Assembly: GCA_963815935.1 (NCBI GenBank)
Contig: CAWFIL010000002.1
Span: 372,001 to 436,000, forward strand
DNA: 64,000 nucleotides
Direction of reading: 5' to 3'
DNA from: JARIHD01 sp963815935
Lineage (GTDB): Bacteria > Patescibacteriota > Saccharimonadia > Saccharimonadales > UBA4665
The notes beneath the pieces are model-generated. The model was not told the DNA's origin and did no database searches. It saw only the letters and a list, made by a program, of their open reading frames with translations. Every line of letters starts with the position of its first letter. Position 1 is the stretch's first letter. Shown one piece after another: positions 33,612-42,397 of this stretch. The position numbers and the translations under genes were made by a program.

Positions 33612-34178
33612 TTAGCCGACGGTAGCTTCAAGTATCTCTGGGAGCTTTTTGTCGAGCCAGCCACTCAAACGTAGGCCAGCTACGTGCCGGTTGTATGGTT
33701 GGTCAAAAATGATATGCCTCCAACTTGCTTCGTCTGCACCTCGTAGCTCTGGGCGGTCATCGATAAGGGCGACGCCGTCGAATAGGTGTTTGTCCCTTGT
33801 AATAATTGCCTGCTCTGCGACGATGCTGCCAAAATATGGCGCAAAATGGCGCTGTAACCAACCAAGTTTCTCTATTCTTGAGTTTGGATTCGTATTAATA
33901 GGTGAGCTACAGATACGAGGATTGTAACCGAGGTCAATTATTCTGCCCCAGCCTTCAAGCGCGTTGTCCACTTGCGGCAGTGAATCAAAGAATCCAGGCT
34001 CATTAGATAGTTCACGTATTAACGCCCAATGTTCGGGGTAATCGTCAGCGACGTGACAGTTCTGTCGAGCACCGAGTAGTGGAATATGAGGATATCGTGC
34101 CTCCATTCGACTCAGTACTTCTTTATCGAAGTCTGCCAAGACGCCATCCATATCCACGAGGATAGTCGGTGTTTCCAT
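33612..34178 (-). CDS. 5'-nucleotidase / HAD phosphatase (NT5C-like)
   Basis: About 188 residues. It begins with the HAD motif I ILVDMDGVLADFD and continues with the 5'(3')-deoxyribonucleotidase pattern: the SLPQVDNALEGW cap, ICSSP motif II and ALIDDRPE motif IV. Enzymes of this family dephosphorylate deoxyribonucleoside monophosphates. Two ATG codons lie in a row (34181, 34178); TATAAC is eight bases before the second, so I prefer 34178 with leaderless initiation. Confidence 0.82.
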   Translation of the reverse strand: METPTILVDMDGVLADFDKEVLSRMEARYPHIPLLGARQNCHVADDYPEHWALIRELSNEPGFFDSLPQVDNALEGWGRIIDLGYNPRICSSPINTNPNSRIEKLGWLQRHFAPYFGSIVAEQAIITRDKHLFDGVALIDDRPELRGADEASWRHIIFDQPYNRHVAGLRLSGWLDKKLPEILEATVG

Positions 34179-34203
34179 CATAGATTGTTATATTAACATA
34201 TTT

Positions 34204-34236
34204 AGGACACTCCAAGGCCCGGCCTTGGAGTGTCCT
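34204..34236. repeat. hairpin element with core CTCCAAGGCC/GGCCTTGGAG, copy 1
   Basis: A 16-bp perfect inverted repeat with a single-base centre. Its 21-base core recurs at 45325-45345. It is in the gap between the nucleotidase start and the tRNA terminator. It may be a REP-like element or an extra terminator. Confidence 0.7.
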
Positions 34237-34259
34237 GGGGTAGCGGGCTCAAAACAAAG

Positions 34260-34291
34260 AAAAAGGATCTTCAATGAGGAAGATCCTTTTT
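34260..34291 (-). terminator. terminator of the tRNA-Asn gene
   Basis: AAAAAGGATCTT (34260-34271) pairs with AAGATCCTTTTT (34280-34291), a 12-bp stem with T-runs on both sides. It lies three bases beyond the CCA end of the tRNA. Confidence 0.88.
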
Positions 34292-34294
34292 CTT

Positions 34295-34628
34295 TGGCTC
34301 CGGGAACTGGATTCGAACCAGCGACCTAGTGGTTACACTTTCTCCTCTATTTTCATAGTGGTGTGGACTATTTCATCATCCGTCGTGTGACGGATGCAGG
34401 GCGCTATCTGAGAGATTATTGTTAGGCTCACTCTCTAGTCTCTGAACCTTCCAAGATCTATTAACCTAACCTTGGCTTGGCTGCAGATTACCGTATCACA
34501 ATGTGAGTTAGGCTTCCTGCAATTCACCCTGTTTTCCATAAGCAATTACTTGCTTAGGCTGCACAGCACCGTTATGGTGCGACGATTGTGTCGTACAGCC
34601 ACCCGCTCTACCGCTGAGCTATCCCGGA
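34295..34628 (-). tRNA. tRNA-Asn(GUU) interrupted by a group I intron
   Basis: The exons (34595-34628 and 34295-34335) join to a full cloverleaf: acceptor TCCGGGA/TCCCGGA, D stem GCTC/GAGC, anticodon stem GGTGG/CCACT with loop CTGTTAA (anticodon GTT), T stem GCTGG/CCAGT with TTCGAAT, discriminator G73 (right for Asn) and an encoded CCA. A TTGAGA/TTATAT promoter lies upstream (34651-34656 and about 34632-34637). The intron splits the anticodon between its second and third base. Confidence 0.93.
34336..34594 (-). other. group I self-splicing intron in tRNA-Asn, 259 bases
   Basis: The 5' exon ends in U and the intron ends in G. The last exon bases GGCUGU pair with an internal guide GCAGCC (34557-34562), giving the conserved U-G pair at the 5' splice site. 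The core motifs are present: GGTTCAGAGACTAGAG (34433-34448; the P3/P7 strand) and AAATAGTCC (34365-34373; the partner S element). The overall size and motifs resemble the small cyanobacterial tRNA-Leu introns. No homing endonuclease ORF is inside. Confidence 0.9.
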
Positions 34629-34719
34629 ATATAATAAAAGGTACATCACCTCTCAAATGAGTGAACAGGCTGATTATACCCGAAATCGCCCCAAGTGGCA
34701 ACGACATTACAGTAGTAGT

Positions 34720-35970
34720 TTACTCGTCGGCGGCTTCGGATGTCCCGCCCTGCTGCGAGGATAGCCCCAGGTTGAGCTGGTGGGGTGTCTTGGTTCGGTC
34801 GCTCGCCTTTACGAGCACGCGTTTGCGGGGTCGCGGCAAGGCACGGCGTAGCTGGGTTTTGACGAAGCTGCGGGTCAGGCGCTTTGGACGATTGCGGACA
34901 ATTCGCTCAAAGGTTGCTTCGTATTCATCGATCATCTTCTCTAGACAGAAGTGTTTTTTGACGTGCTCGCGGCAGGCGGCGCGGTTGATGGTGTCAATTC
35001 GCTGCACAGCGGCCATCATGTCGCCAAGGCTATGTACGACAAAGCCAGTCACGCCGTTCTCGATAATCTCTGGCACTGCTCCACGGTGCAGGGCCACGAC
35101 GGGTGTGCCGCAAGCCATAGCTTCGACCATGGTCAGGCCGAATGGCTCTTCCCACTGGATGGGCATCAAGAAGGCTTTGGCCTTCTGGTAGTACTTAACC
35201 AAGTTTGCCTGTTCTATGTAACCCAAATACAAGATCTTGTCGTTGAGGTGCGGCTTGATGTATTGGTCGAAGTACCCTTGCTGGTCGGGATATACTGGGC
35301 CAATAATGAGCAATCGGTGGTTGGTTTCTTGGGCCACCTTGATCGCTTCTTTGACGCCTTTTTCGGGTACAATGCGGCCAGCGAATAGTAGGTAATCTTC
35401 CGACTCGGCCGAGAATGGGAACTTGTCGGCATCGACGCCGTTGTAGATGGTGTGTGCGTATTGCAGATCGGGCGCGTCCCGTCGCTGGTTCTTGGAAATG
35501 GATACAAAATGCTGGTTGGGTGTTTCGTACAGCTCGTACAGCTCTTTGTACCAGGGGAATATTGGGTCGTGCTGCGTGTATACCGTGGGAATGTCGGAGT
35601 TGACGTAGGCTGCCGTCAGGGCGACCTCTGGGTGGTGAAAGTGCAGTAGGTCATATTTACCCTGTAGTGCCTTGGCATACATCTCGGTTACGAAGTAGCT
35701 GTCCCACAGTTCGGGCACGTAGTGGCTCATCATAGCCTTGTCTTGCATTAGGTCTTGAAACTGCTGGTTGTCTTTGGCTAGTGCCCGCATGTTAAGGGTT
35801 TTGAGGTTGGCATACTTGAGTTTGCTCCCCAGTGGAGCAAAAAAGTCGACTTCGTGGCCACGCTTGGCAAGCCCTTCTGCCAGCGAAACCGCTAAGTCGA
35901 TAGGAGCATAGATCATATCAACTGGCCGGGGTACTGGTAAGTACCCTCGTACCATCATCGCGATTTTCAT
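34720..35970 (-). CDS. GT4-family glycosyltransferase
   Basis: 416 residues, GT-B fold. The N-terminal acceptor domain starts MKIAMMVRGYLP; the donor domain contains FAGRIVPEKG and the E-x7-E motif EEPFGLTMVEAM (about 270-281), diagnostic of retaining GT4 enzymes such as mannosyl- or glucosyltransferases. It should transfer a sugar from a nucleotide donor during surface glycan assembly. The C-terminal 60 residues are basic and low complexity (RRALPRPRKRVLVKA), perhaps for membrane contact. It lies between the tRNA and smpB. Confidence 0.9.
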   Translation of the reverse strand: MKIAMMVRGYLPVPRPVDMIYAPIDLAVSLAEGLAKRGHEVDFFAPLGSKLKYANLKTLNMRALAKDNQQFQDLMQDKAMMSHYVPELWDSYFVTEMYAKALQGKYDLLHFHHPEVALTAAYVNSDIPTVYTQHDPIFPWYKELYELYETPNQHFVSISKNQRRDAPDLQYAHTIYNGVDADKFPFSAESEDYLLFAGRIVPEKGVKEAIKVAQETNHRLLIIGPVYPDQQGYFDQYIKPHLNDKILYLGYIEQANLVKYYQKAKAFLMPIQWEEPFGLTMVEAMACGTPVVALHRGAVPEIIENGVTGFVVHSLGDMMAAVQRIDTINRAACREHVKKHFCLEKMIDEYEATFERIVRNRPKRLTRSFVKTQLRRALPRPRKRVLVKASDRTKTPHQLNLGLSSQQGGTSEAADE

Positions 35971-36054
35971 TCTCTATTGCCTATTCAACACACCCATTTA
36001 AGCACACTTTGAACGTGGGCCTCAATTTGCTACGTCACACTAGGCGTCGGATTG

Positions 36055-36522
36055 TTACCGCAAACTGCGTTTGACTGCGGCGCTCATGGTGCGCGATTCT
36101 TCGCGGGCTTTGAGGACCTGACGCTTGTCGTAGTTCTTGCGTCCTTTGCCGATTGCTAGACGGACTTTGATATACCGGCCGCCAGTGAGGATCTCGAGTG
36201 GCACAATGGTCCTGCCCTGTTGTTTCGCCTGTTGTAGATGTTCAATTTCGCGGCGCTTGATAAGTAGTTTGCGGCTGCGGGTTTGCTCACTTTCGGGAAC
36301 GGCGACGCCGCTGGTGCCCACGATGGTAGCATTAACAAGCCACAACTCGTTGTTGATGATGTTGGCATAAGCGCCACGCAAATGACCATGCCCCATGCGC
36401 AATGCTTTGGTTTCGCCGCCGCTCAGAGCGATGCCCACTACTAAGCTATCGCCAAGTTCATAGTCGTGGCGGGCTCGCCGATTGGCAATACGTTTTGGCT
36501 GGTTGGTGGCCTTCTTCTTCAT
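36055..36522 (-). CDS. smpB: SsrA-binding protein SmpB
   Basis: 155 residues: IANRRARHDYEL at the N-terminus (normally NRKARHDYxI), the beta-barrel core with HGHLRGAYANI, and the C-terminal GKGRKNYDKRQ motif and basic tail. It delivers tmRNA to stalled ribosomes for trans-translation. The ssrA gene is not seen in this window. The length is normal for the family and the neighbours are unrelated. Confidence 0.95.
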   Translation of the reverse strand: MKKKATNQPKRIANRRARHDYELGDSLVVGIALSGGETKALRMGHGHLRGAYANIINNELWLVNATIVGTSGVAVPESEQTRSRKLLIKRREIEHLQQAKQQGRTIVPLEILTGGRYIKVRLAIGKGRKNYDKRQVLKAREESRTMSAAVKRSLR

Positions 36523-36559
36523 AAGCTACCTCTAGTATGCCTCAAGTGGGCGTTGAGCG

Positions 36560-37516
36560 CTATCCCCTGGCTGCCTGGAGTATGCCGACGAGCGTTTGTT
36601 GCACCTCGTGGTTGTTGGCGAACACCGAACCTTGCGAACCTGGCTCGAAGCTGAGCGGACCGCCATCTGGCGCGCAGACCAGACCGCCGGCTTCGGCGAC
36701 GATGCGGCCGGCTGCGGCGTGGTCATGGGCATAGCTTTTGGTAGAGACATTGCCCACGATGGTGAGCGTGCCGTCAATAACCGCCTGCAGTGCTTCTTTC
36801 TCTTGAGCCGACAAACTGTCGCTGTATTCTTCGAGATGCTCTTTGGCGAGCTCGGGAGCTGCAAAGATACTGCTCTTGAACACCGCGCCATGGACTCGTA
36901 CTGGCATGAAGCCGGCTTCGACGATGGCGTCCACATACTGCCTCGATTCTTCGTTGTCTCTGGATGTAACCATAACGACACCGGTTGCCGGACGGGTGTC
37001 AATCTGTAGACGATGTGTATTACCGCCTTGCGTAATGAAGGCACCGCCGTTCTCGACTGCTTGAAGTGTTGCAGGCTGGGCGAGCAGCGGGAGCTCGATA
37101 ACGCCGACGCGGGATACCTGACCGTCTTCCCCGGTAGTTACCCACCCGGACGAAAAGGCAGCAACAGATGTTTTTCTTCGCCCTCGGCGGTCGTCAAAGT
37201 CGCGCGTGCCGTCCAGCGGGTCGATGTGCCAGGCGTCCTGGTCGTGTGTGCCGGTGCTTCCTTCTTCGCCCACAGTAACGTCACCGTGCTCTGTGCAGCG
37301 TCGGTTTGCGTGCCGCTGGATGGCCTCGTCCACATCGGTCACAATCGATCCGTCGGGCTTGTTGTGTGACCCAACTTGATCTCGGTCGGCACCAAAGCCA
37401 GCCTGCATGATCTCGGCACATTCGTCGCCGAGATCCGTCATGAACTCGACACGCTCGACAAGCTCTTCGGCGGGCTCTATTTCTATGCGCTCAACAGTTA
37501 TAGATTCTCGCTCCAT
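36560..37516 (-). CDS. inositol monophosphatase / CysQ-type phosphatase
   Basis: 318 residues of the Mg2+-dependent, Li+-sensitive phosphatase family. Metal ligands are in DGSIVTDVDEA (about 55-65), GEEG and HIDPLDGTRDF (about 97-107). The C-terminal aspartate block is YAHDHAAAGRIVAEAGG. The substrate could be inositol phosphate, 3'-phosphoadenosine nucleotides or sugar phosphates. GAGGAGG lies before the ATG. It is upstream of smpB on the same strand, 37 bases apart. Confidence 0.87.
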   Translation of the reverse strand: MERESITVERIEIEPAEELVERVEFMTDLGDECAEIMQAGFGADRDQVGSHNKPDGSIVTDVDEAIQRHANRRCTEHGDVTVGEEGSTGTHDQDAWHIDPLDGTRDFDDRRGRRKTSVAAFSSGWVTTGEDGQVSRVGVIELPLLAQPATLQAVENGGAFITQGGNTHRLQIDTRPATGVVMVTSRDNEESRQYVDAIVEAGFMPVRVHGAVFKSSIFAAPELAKEHLEEYSDSLSAQEKEALQAVIDGTLTIVGNVSTKSYAHDHAAAGRIVAEAGGLVCAPDGGPLSFEPGSQGSVFANNHEVQQTLVGILQAARG

Positions 37517-37565
37517 ACTTCCTCCTCAATAGCTATTGTCATTTATTTTTGTTCATAAAATGATC

Positions 37566-38501
37566 TTATGCAATAGCGGATTGTACTGCCAGCCAAATAC
37601 TGGGATCGTGTACGTGCTTTAGCCGCCAATACCACCACTCGCCTCCCCATAGGTCAATCGGGTAAAGTTTGGTCTTGCGCGCAAGTGCTAGGTTGGTGCT
37701 AATGTGCGCAGTACTCATGGACTTGTTTTGCTCGGGCACGGTCATCTTCCAGATGGCAGTTGGTCCCCACGGTTCCAATTGTAGCTCGTGGATAAAGCTG
37801 GGCCGATTATGGATCAGCCGGTTCGTGGCTGATCTGGCCTTATCGAGCGTTGGAAAGTGCAAGGCGTGGCGATACTTTCCACCTCCATACAAGATGCGAT
37901 AATACGAAAAGCCCACAACGTCGGGGATGGGTCGACGCATGGGGACCCCCCACGATGTACTGGTAGTCATGATAACCGGCCGCGTTGGGTCAAGGCGCTT
38001 AACGAGCTTGAACTCCTGCCGCAAACGCTTGCGATCAACCTCTGGCTGCCGGCCAAAACTTTCCAGCAAGGCCTCGTTTTCTAGTTGGTAGCTTACTAGC
38101 GCATCGCAATCCTTGTAACGTTTGACCACTGTTCCGATGTAGGCTAGCAACGCCTCGCTGCGCCACTGCTTGGGGCTTTTCCAGGCCCAGTCAGGCCAGT
38201 GGTTCTCGGGCCAGCGTGGTTGGCGGGCGCCAAGACAGAGCGTAACCAAACATCCCGACTCCATGGCCATGGCGATTTGCCAATCCAGTTCATTAAAGTC
38301 GTAGGTACCCTGTATTTTTTCGTGTTCGTTCCAGTAGCTCATCAGGCGCAATCGGCGGAAGCCAGCCTCGTCAATCAGCCACCGCAGCGTGTCCCGGGGT
38401 TTTAGACCAAAATTCCGGCACTGCTTTACCGAAAAGCTAACGCCAAAATGTTGGGGGTCGATTATTGTTGGTCGTGAAAGGCTTGCTTGGCTACGTTCCA
38501 T
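37566..38501 (-). CDS. TIM-barrel glycosidase-like protein, cytosolic copy
   Basis: 311 residues resembling GH5/GH42-type barrels: SYWNEHEKIQGTYDFNELDW at the start of the barrel, acid/base Glu in SYQLENEAL, nucleophile-like Glu in FIHELQLEPWG and WGGEWWYW at the end. It is clearly paralogous to the next gene, sharing motif order and many residues. No signal peptide is seen. Its start overlaps the 3' end of the membrane-anchored copy by 40 bases, so the two are coupled. The carbohydrate substrate is unknown. Confidence 0.8.
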   Translation of the reverse strand: MERSQASLSRPTIIDPQHFGVSFSVKQCRNFGLKPRDTLRWLIDEAGFRRLRLMSYWNEHEKIQGTYDFNELDWQIAMAMESGCLVTLCLGARQPRWPENHWPDWAWKSPKQWRSEALLAYIGTVVKRYKDCDALVSYQLENEALLESFGRQPEVDRKRLRQEFKLVKRLDPTRPVIMTTSTSWGVPMRRPIPDVVGFSYYRILYGGGKYRHALHFPTLDKARSATNRLIHNRPSFIHELQLEPWGPTAIWKMTVPEQNKSMSTAHISTNLALARKTKLYPIDLWGGEWWYWRLKHVHDPSIWLAVQSAIA

Positions 38502-39559
38502 AAACTGTTGTCATGTTCGTGTACTACTCGGTAGTACCAATATTCTGAACCCCACAAGTATATCTCGCGCATGCCGGTGGCTTTGCCAAACTCAATGCGG
38601 TCCTGGAAGCGTTGCGCGTTAAAGGATTTGTTTTGTTCGTCCAGATTAACCTGCGTCATAAACTTGCCGTTGGGGGGCCAGGATTCAGCCTGTAGCTCGT
38701 GGATGATCATATCTTTGCCAGTGAATATTTTTTGGATGCCAGCCACAAAGGCGTAGTACCAGGCTGGGAACGGATACTCCACATAGCGGTGTGTGAGTGT
38801 AGCATCCCAAACGCGTTTGTAAATTGAGATGCCAAATTCGTCGGGTTGCGGTTGCCCGAGCGGCATACCAAGCGCATTATTGCTACGCGAAATAATCAGT
38901 GTGTGCTGGGGGTCGAGCCGTTTGACCAGCTTGGCCTCACTCACCAACCGGCTACGGTCAAAGTTGGTGCAATTGCCAAAGCCTGATAAGAAAAATTCAT
39001 TTTCTAGCTGATAGCTATCAAGCGAGGGTGAGTTTTTGTAACGCGCAATGACTTGCCCAATAAATGACTCTAGCTGGGGTTGCCACTGGCTGACTGGTTC
39101 GTTGGCGGCCCACGATGGCATGTGGCATTCCGGCCAGCGTGGTTGGCGCAAGCCAAGGCTCAGTGTGACCTTGGCATGGGCGGCCTCGGCTTTTTGGAAT
39201 TGCCAATCCAGCTCGCTAAAGTCGTAGGTCCCCTTTTGTGGCTCTAACTGGTCCCAATAGCTTACCAGGCGGAAGTGACGCACGCCGACGTCTTTGATGA
39301 GGGCGTCCATGGTTTCTTGGGGGTTCAAGCCGAGGCTCTGGGCATAGGACGGGATAAAGGTGGCGCCCATAACCAGCGGCTTGTTGCTCTCTTGGGCGAT
39401 GTACCAGCGGGCGATGCCATACATCGTGCCCAGACAGACCATGACAAATCCAACCAGCAATACTAGCAGCTTGTGCCACAGGTTTTTGTGCCAGTAGGCT
39501 ACAAACCACCTCCAAGCGGCTTTACAGAGTTTTACAAAGCTAAAAATCAGTTTTTGCAT
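38462..39559 (-). CDS. TIM-barrel glycosidase-like protein, membrane-anchored copy
   Basis: 365 residues. A cytoplasmic start and one TM (about 32-52, LLVLLVGFVMVCLGTMYGIA) place the barrel outside the cell. The barrel repeats the neighbour's motifs: SYWDQLEPQKGTYDFSELDW, SYQLENEFFL (acid/base), MIIHELQAESW (nucleophile) and LWGSEYWYYR. It may trim host or self glycans on the cell surface. It is divergent from the frameshifted glycosyltransferase gene, only 18 bases away, so both probably use adjacent promoters. Confidence 0.82.
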   Translation of the reverse strand: MQKLIFSFVKLCKAAWRWFVAYWHKNLWHKLLVLLVGFVMVCLGTMYGIARWYIAQESNKPLVMGATFIPSYAQSLGLNPQETMDALIKDVGVRHFRLVSYWDQLEPQKGTYDFSELDWQFQKAEAAHAKVTLSLGLRQPRWPECHMPSWAANEPVSQWQPQLESFIGQVIARYKNSPSLDSYQLENEFFLSGFGNCTNFDRSRLVSEAKLVKRLDPQHTLIISRSNNALGMPLGQPQPDEFGISIYKRVWDATLTHRYVEYPFPAWYYAFVAGIQKIFTGKDMIIHELQAESWPPNGKFMTQVNLDEQNKSFNAQRFQDRIEFGKATGMREIYLWGSEYWYYRVVHEHDNSLWNVAKQAFHDQQ

Positions 39560-39577
39560 ATAGTATGAAGTACACTA

Positions 39578-40391
39578 ATGACAGTGAACAAAACACGCCG
39601 AAGCGTTAGTATAGTTATACCAGCACGCAACGAAGAGCGCCATCTTAGACGTTGTTTGCAGGCTATCGCTAACCAGACGGCCGCCCCGTATGAAGTGATC
39701 GTGGTCGATAACGATTCTACCGACAAAACGGCCGCTATTACCCGAGATTTTCCCTTTGTAATTGTGGTCGACGAAGAGCAAGAAGGCATTGTGCATGCCC
39801 GCAACGCTGGCTTTGACGCCGCCAGCGGGGATATTATTGGGCGCATTGATGCCGATATCGCCCTGCCTCCTACCTGGGTCGAACATGTCCAAAACTACTA
39901 CAGCACCAATGACCACCTGCGGTGCGCTTGGTCTGGTGCTGGCCATTTTTATAACGTACGGCTTGCATGGCTAGTGAGCTGGGCATATGGCGTATTTGCT
40001 TTTGGGCTAAATCGCCTACTGCTTGGACACTACACGTTGTGGGGCTCTAATATGGCAATCACTCGCAAACAGTGGCAACAGGTGCGCGGTAAGGTTTGTC
40101 TGGCGGACCGATATCCACGAAGACCTGGACTTGGCCATTCACCTGCATGAGGCAGGCTACGTAATTACATACGACCGAAGCATCAAGACTAATGCTGAAT
40201 TGCGCCGTGTGCGTACTAACCGACACAAGCTGTGGAATTATCTCAATTGGTGGCCACGGACCCTTAAGGTGCACCACAAAAAAACCTGGCCTATTTGCTG
40301 GTTGCTAGGCGTGCCGTTGCTATATTGCGCGGCCTTATCGTTGGCCGGGGTTGATTATCTTGCCCGTTCTATGCGTAACATGAACCCCTAA
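39578..40391 (+). pseudogene. GT2 glycosyltransferase with a frameshift
   Basis: The first frame (39578-~40095) encodes a GT-A/GT2 start: VSIVIPARNEERHL, VDNDSTDKTA and GRIDADI (metal DxD). The second frame (to 40391) continues with DIHEDLDLAIHLHEAGY, the acceptor ED motif, and two C-terminal hydrophobic stretches. The shift is near GGTAAGGTTTGTCTGG (about 40089-40104); removing one T restores GKVVWRTDIHEDLD. It is either a recent pseudogene, a programmed or phase-variable T-tract slip, or a sequence error. Intact length would be about 270 residues. Confidence 0.8.
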
Positions 40392-40536
40392 GGTCGCTGT
40401 GCGCTTCATCAATAATCCGACCGTGGCTCGCATATAAAGGCTGCGGCGACTTGCCTAGTACCTCATCTTGCTGCCGTGTGGCCGCTTCCGGCTCCTCCAT
40501 GAAGAGTGCCTCTTGGTTTGGGTCGAAGTATGGGTA

Positions 40537-41220
40537 TCACCCCGCATGGTCACACTGCTCCTCTACTTTTATGCTTTCCAATAGGGAGGGGTCAAGCGGC
40601 TGCTGTGGCCCGCGTAGCTCCTCGCCAAATTTGTCAAAGTCCGATATGGCGGTACACCTGACGGCGTGTTCCGACTTACCATCGCCCCCATCACTTGTTA
40701 AAACTATCGCTAGGGTGGCCACCGCTGCCCTGTAGCCAGGTGTTGTGTTGCCTCCGTCTCTGAAGTCTTCGAGCCCATGGCATGTATCACGCGTAAGAAG
40801 AGCTGCCGGTATTGGGTCGCCGTTTTTAGTAGCTACGGTTACGCCCGAAGTGTCATTGTAGCCCCAGTGCCACATGAATGGGTCGGGGTAGCGCAAGGCC
40901 GTATCTAAGACGGGATCAATACAAGCTACGCCCACCTGTTTCCCCGTTGCTCCCGCTGCTGCAACCGAAATGCTCTTTTCAAAAGGAGACATGTCATCAG
41001 CGCCAAACGCCTCAGCCTCAGCAAGAATATTCGGCAGGAGAACAACGGCGGTCACGGCCCCGAGACCTAACCAGGCGGCACTTTTCCGCCTTTTCGACCA
41101 GCCGCTGCTCGGCGCAATCTCGCGGCGTAGTGTTGCTTTGCTGGGATCGGGTAGGTCTGCAGACGAGGCTTCATCTTGCTCGTGACGTGGACCTGGCCTA
41201 TGCCTGCCTGTATATGACAT
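40537..41220 (-). CDS. membrane-anchored secreted protein of unknown function
   Basis: 227 residues. A 48-residue cytoplasmic start rich in charge is followed by one TM (AAWLGLGAVTAVVLLPNIL, about 48-66) and an exported domain of about 160 residues with three or four cysteines that may form disulfides. No known domain is recognised. In the same frame, 55 further sense codons follow the TGA stop and end at TAG (40369-40371). This extension looks protein-like (FDPNQEALFMEEPEAATRQ), so the gene may have been longer once or the stop may be read through. Confidence 0.65.
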   Translation of the reverse strand: MSYTGRHRPGPRHEQDEASSADLPDPSKATLRREIAPSSGWSKRRKSAAWLGLGAVTAVVLLPNILAEAEAFGADDMSPFEKSISVAAAGATGKQVGVACIDPVLDTALRYPDPFMWHWGYNDTSGVTVATKNGDPIPAALLTRDTCHGLEDFRDGGNTTPGYRAAVATLAIVLTSDGGDGKSEHAVRCTAISDFDKFGEELRGPQQPLDPSLLESIKVEEQCDHAG

Positions 41221-41294
41221 AAAGTACAGTGTACCACCCAGTAGGTAGTAGTGTCGCTTGCCAAGCGCACCAGACTGGCGGTATCATAAGCGTT

Positions 41295-41786
41295 ATGGGG
41301 CGCAAAACCGCAACTTCCCGACACACGCAGCACACCTCTTATCTAGCTAAACATCCTCGTGGTTTTTTAGCGGCCTACTCGATCATCTGGCTGTTTGTGC
41401 TAGCTGGTGGCTACTACTTCTACCCAACCGCTGCAGAACACTCGGCCGTTGTTGGTCATACGTCGCGTACGCTATTACTGGGTATGGCTTCGGCGATGCT
41501 CGGCGCAGTCGCCATCAACTTTTATGGCATTAGCAAACATCGCTTCGAGAAAGACAGCCGCTTTTACAAGTGGAGTATGTGGTACCTAACGCGTCCTTTT
41601 ATGGGTGCTATCGTTGGTGTTATCACCTTTGCGCTATTGAGTATTATTAGTACCAACGAGCCGAGTACTGTAATGGTTACCGCTGCTTCCTTTGTATTTG
41701 GCATGCAAGAGCGCCGTTTCTTGCAGTTGCTCGAAAAGGTTGGCAATGCTATCTTGGGCACAAAATCGTCAGTAAAAACAAAGTAA
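41295..41786 (+). CDS. polytopic membrane protein of unknown function
   Basis: 163 residues with about four hydrophobic segments (near 24-43, 57-77, 100-120, 126-140) and basic ends. No family is recognised. The ATG at 41295 lies seven bases after TATCAT, with TTGCCA 18 bases further up, so it should be leaderless. The frame is open further upstream but without a start signal. It is convergent with the nuclease gene. Confidence 0.65.
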   Translation: MGRKTATSRHTQHTSYLAKHPRGFLAAYSIIWLFVLAGGYYFYPTAAEHSAVVGHTSRTLLLGMASAMLGAVAINFYGISKHRFEKDSRFYKWSMWYLTRPFMGAIVGVITFALLSIISTNEPSTVMVTAASFVFGMQERRFLQLLEKVGNAILGTKSSVKTK

Positions 41787-41806
41787 CTTCTTCCGGTGAC
41801 AAAAAA

Positions 41807-42385
41807 CTAGTTTGCGTTGTTGGTTTGTTTGCGGCCGTTTTGGTCGGTAACGGTGCAGTTGCGCCAGAGCCCCTTATTTGCGGCTTTGGCTTGCTGCTCG
41901 TAGCTGACAAATTCGGTTTTTTTGGTGAACGGGAATGATGTATAGGCAAAACCATAGCCATTAAGGATTAACTCTTTCTCGATCAATCGGTTGTCGGGCA
42001 GGTAGACGTAACGTAGTAGCCGGCCGTAGCGGTCGCGGTTTTGATTGGTTGGGTCTGCCTCGAGCCTGACACGTTGGTTGCCGATTAGGCTCTTGGTATA
42101 GGCGGAGGCGGCGGGCCCGTAGCATTGCACCGGCGTGTTGGGCTTGTGAGTTTCGGGCGTGTCGACGCCGATCATACGTATGCTCTCGGTGTGGCCATTC
42201 ATTTTGACGGCTATGGTATCACCATCGACAAAGTGATCTATTTGATACAGACCAGGCTGCGATATAGTGGCTGTCTGGGTTGCGGTGCCAAACCAGCCCT
42301 GCTGTTGGCCAAATATCAAGAATAAGGCGATAAGTGAACTAGCCAGCGAAATATTCTTTTTTGAAAGAAGCTTATGCCTTACCAT
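41807..42385 (-). CDS. thermonuclease-like (SNase) exported nuclease
   Basis: 192 residues with an N-terminal hydrophobic anchor (about 13-26) and a staphylococcal-nuclease OB fold: VDGDTIAV, IRMIGVDTPETHKP (catalytic Arg and Glu region) and RYGRLLRYVYL. It degrades DNA and RNA outside the cell with Ca2+, fitting an organism that scavenges nucleotides. TTTAAT lies six bases before the ATG, indicating leaderless initiation. Confidence 0.9.
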   Translation of the reverse strand: MVRHKLLSKKNISLASSLIALFLIFGQQQGWFGTATQTATISQPGLYQIDHFVDGDTIAVKMNGHTESIRMIGVDTPETHKPNTPVQCYGPAASAYTKSLIGNQRVRLEADPTNQNRDRYGRLLRYVYLPDNRLIEKELILNGYGFAYTSFPFTKKTEFVSYEQQAKAANKGLWRNCTVTDQNGRKQTNNAN

Positions 42386-42397
42386 GCGTGCATTAAA

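Noticed and set aside
40369..41220. Genetic code 25 (UGA read as glycine)
   Set aside because: Other genes clearly end at TGA, for example at 16350, 18224 and 19712, with neighbouring genes starting right after, so UGA is a stop in this genome.
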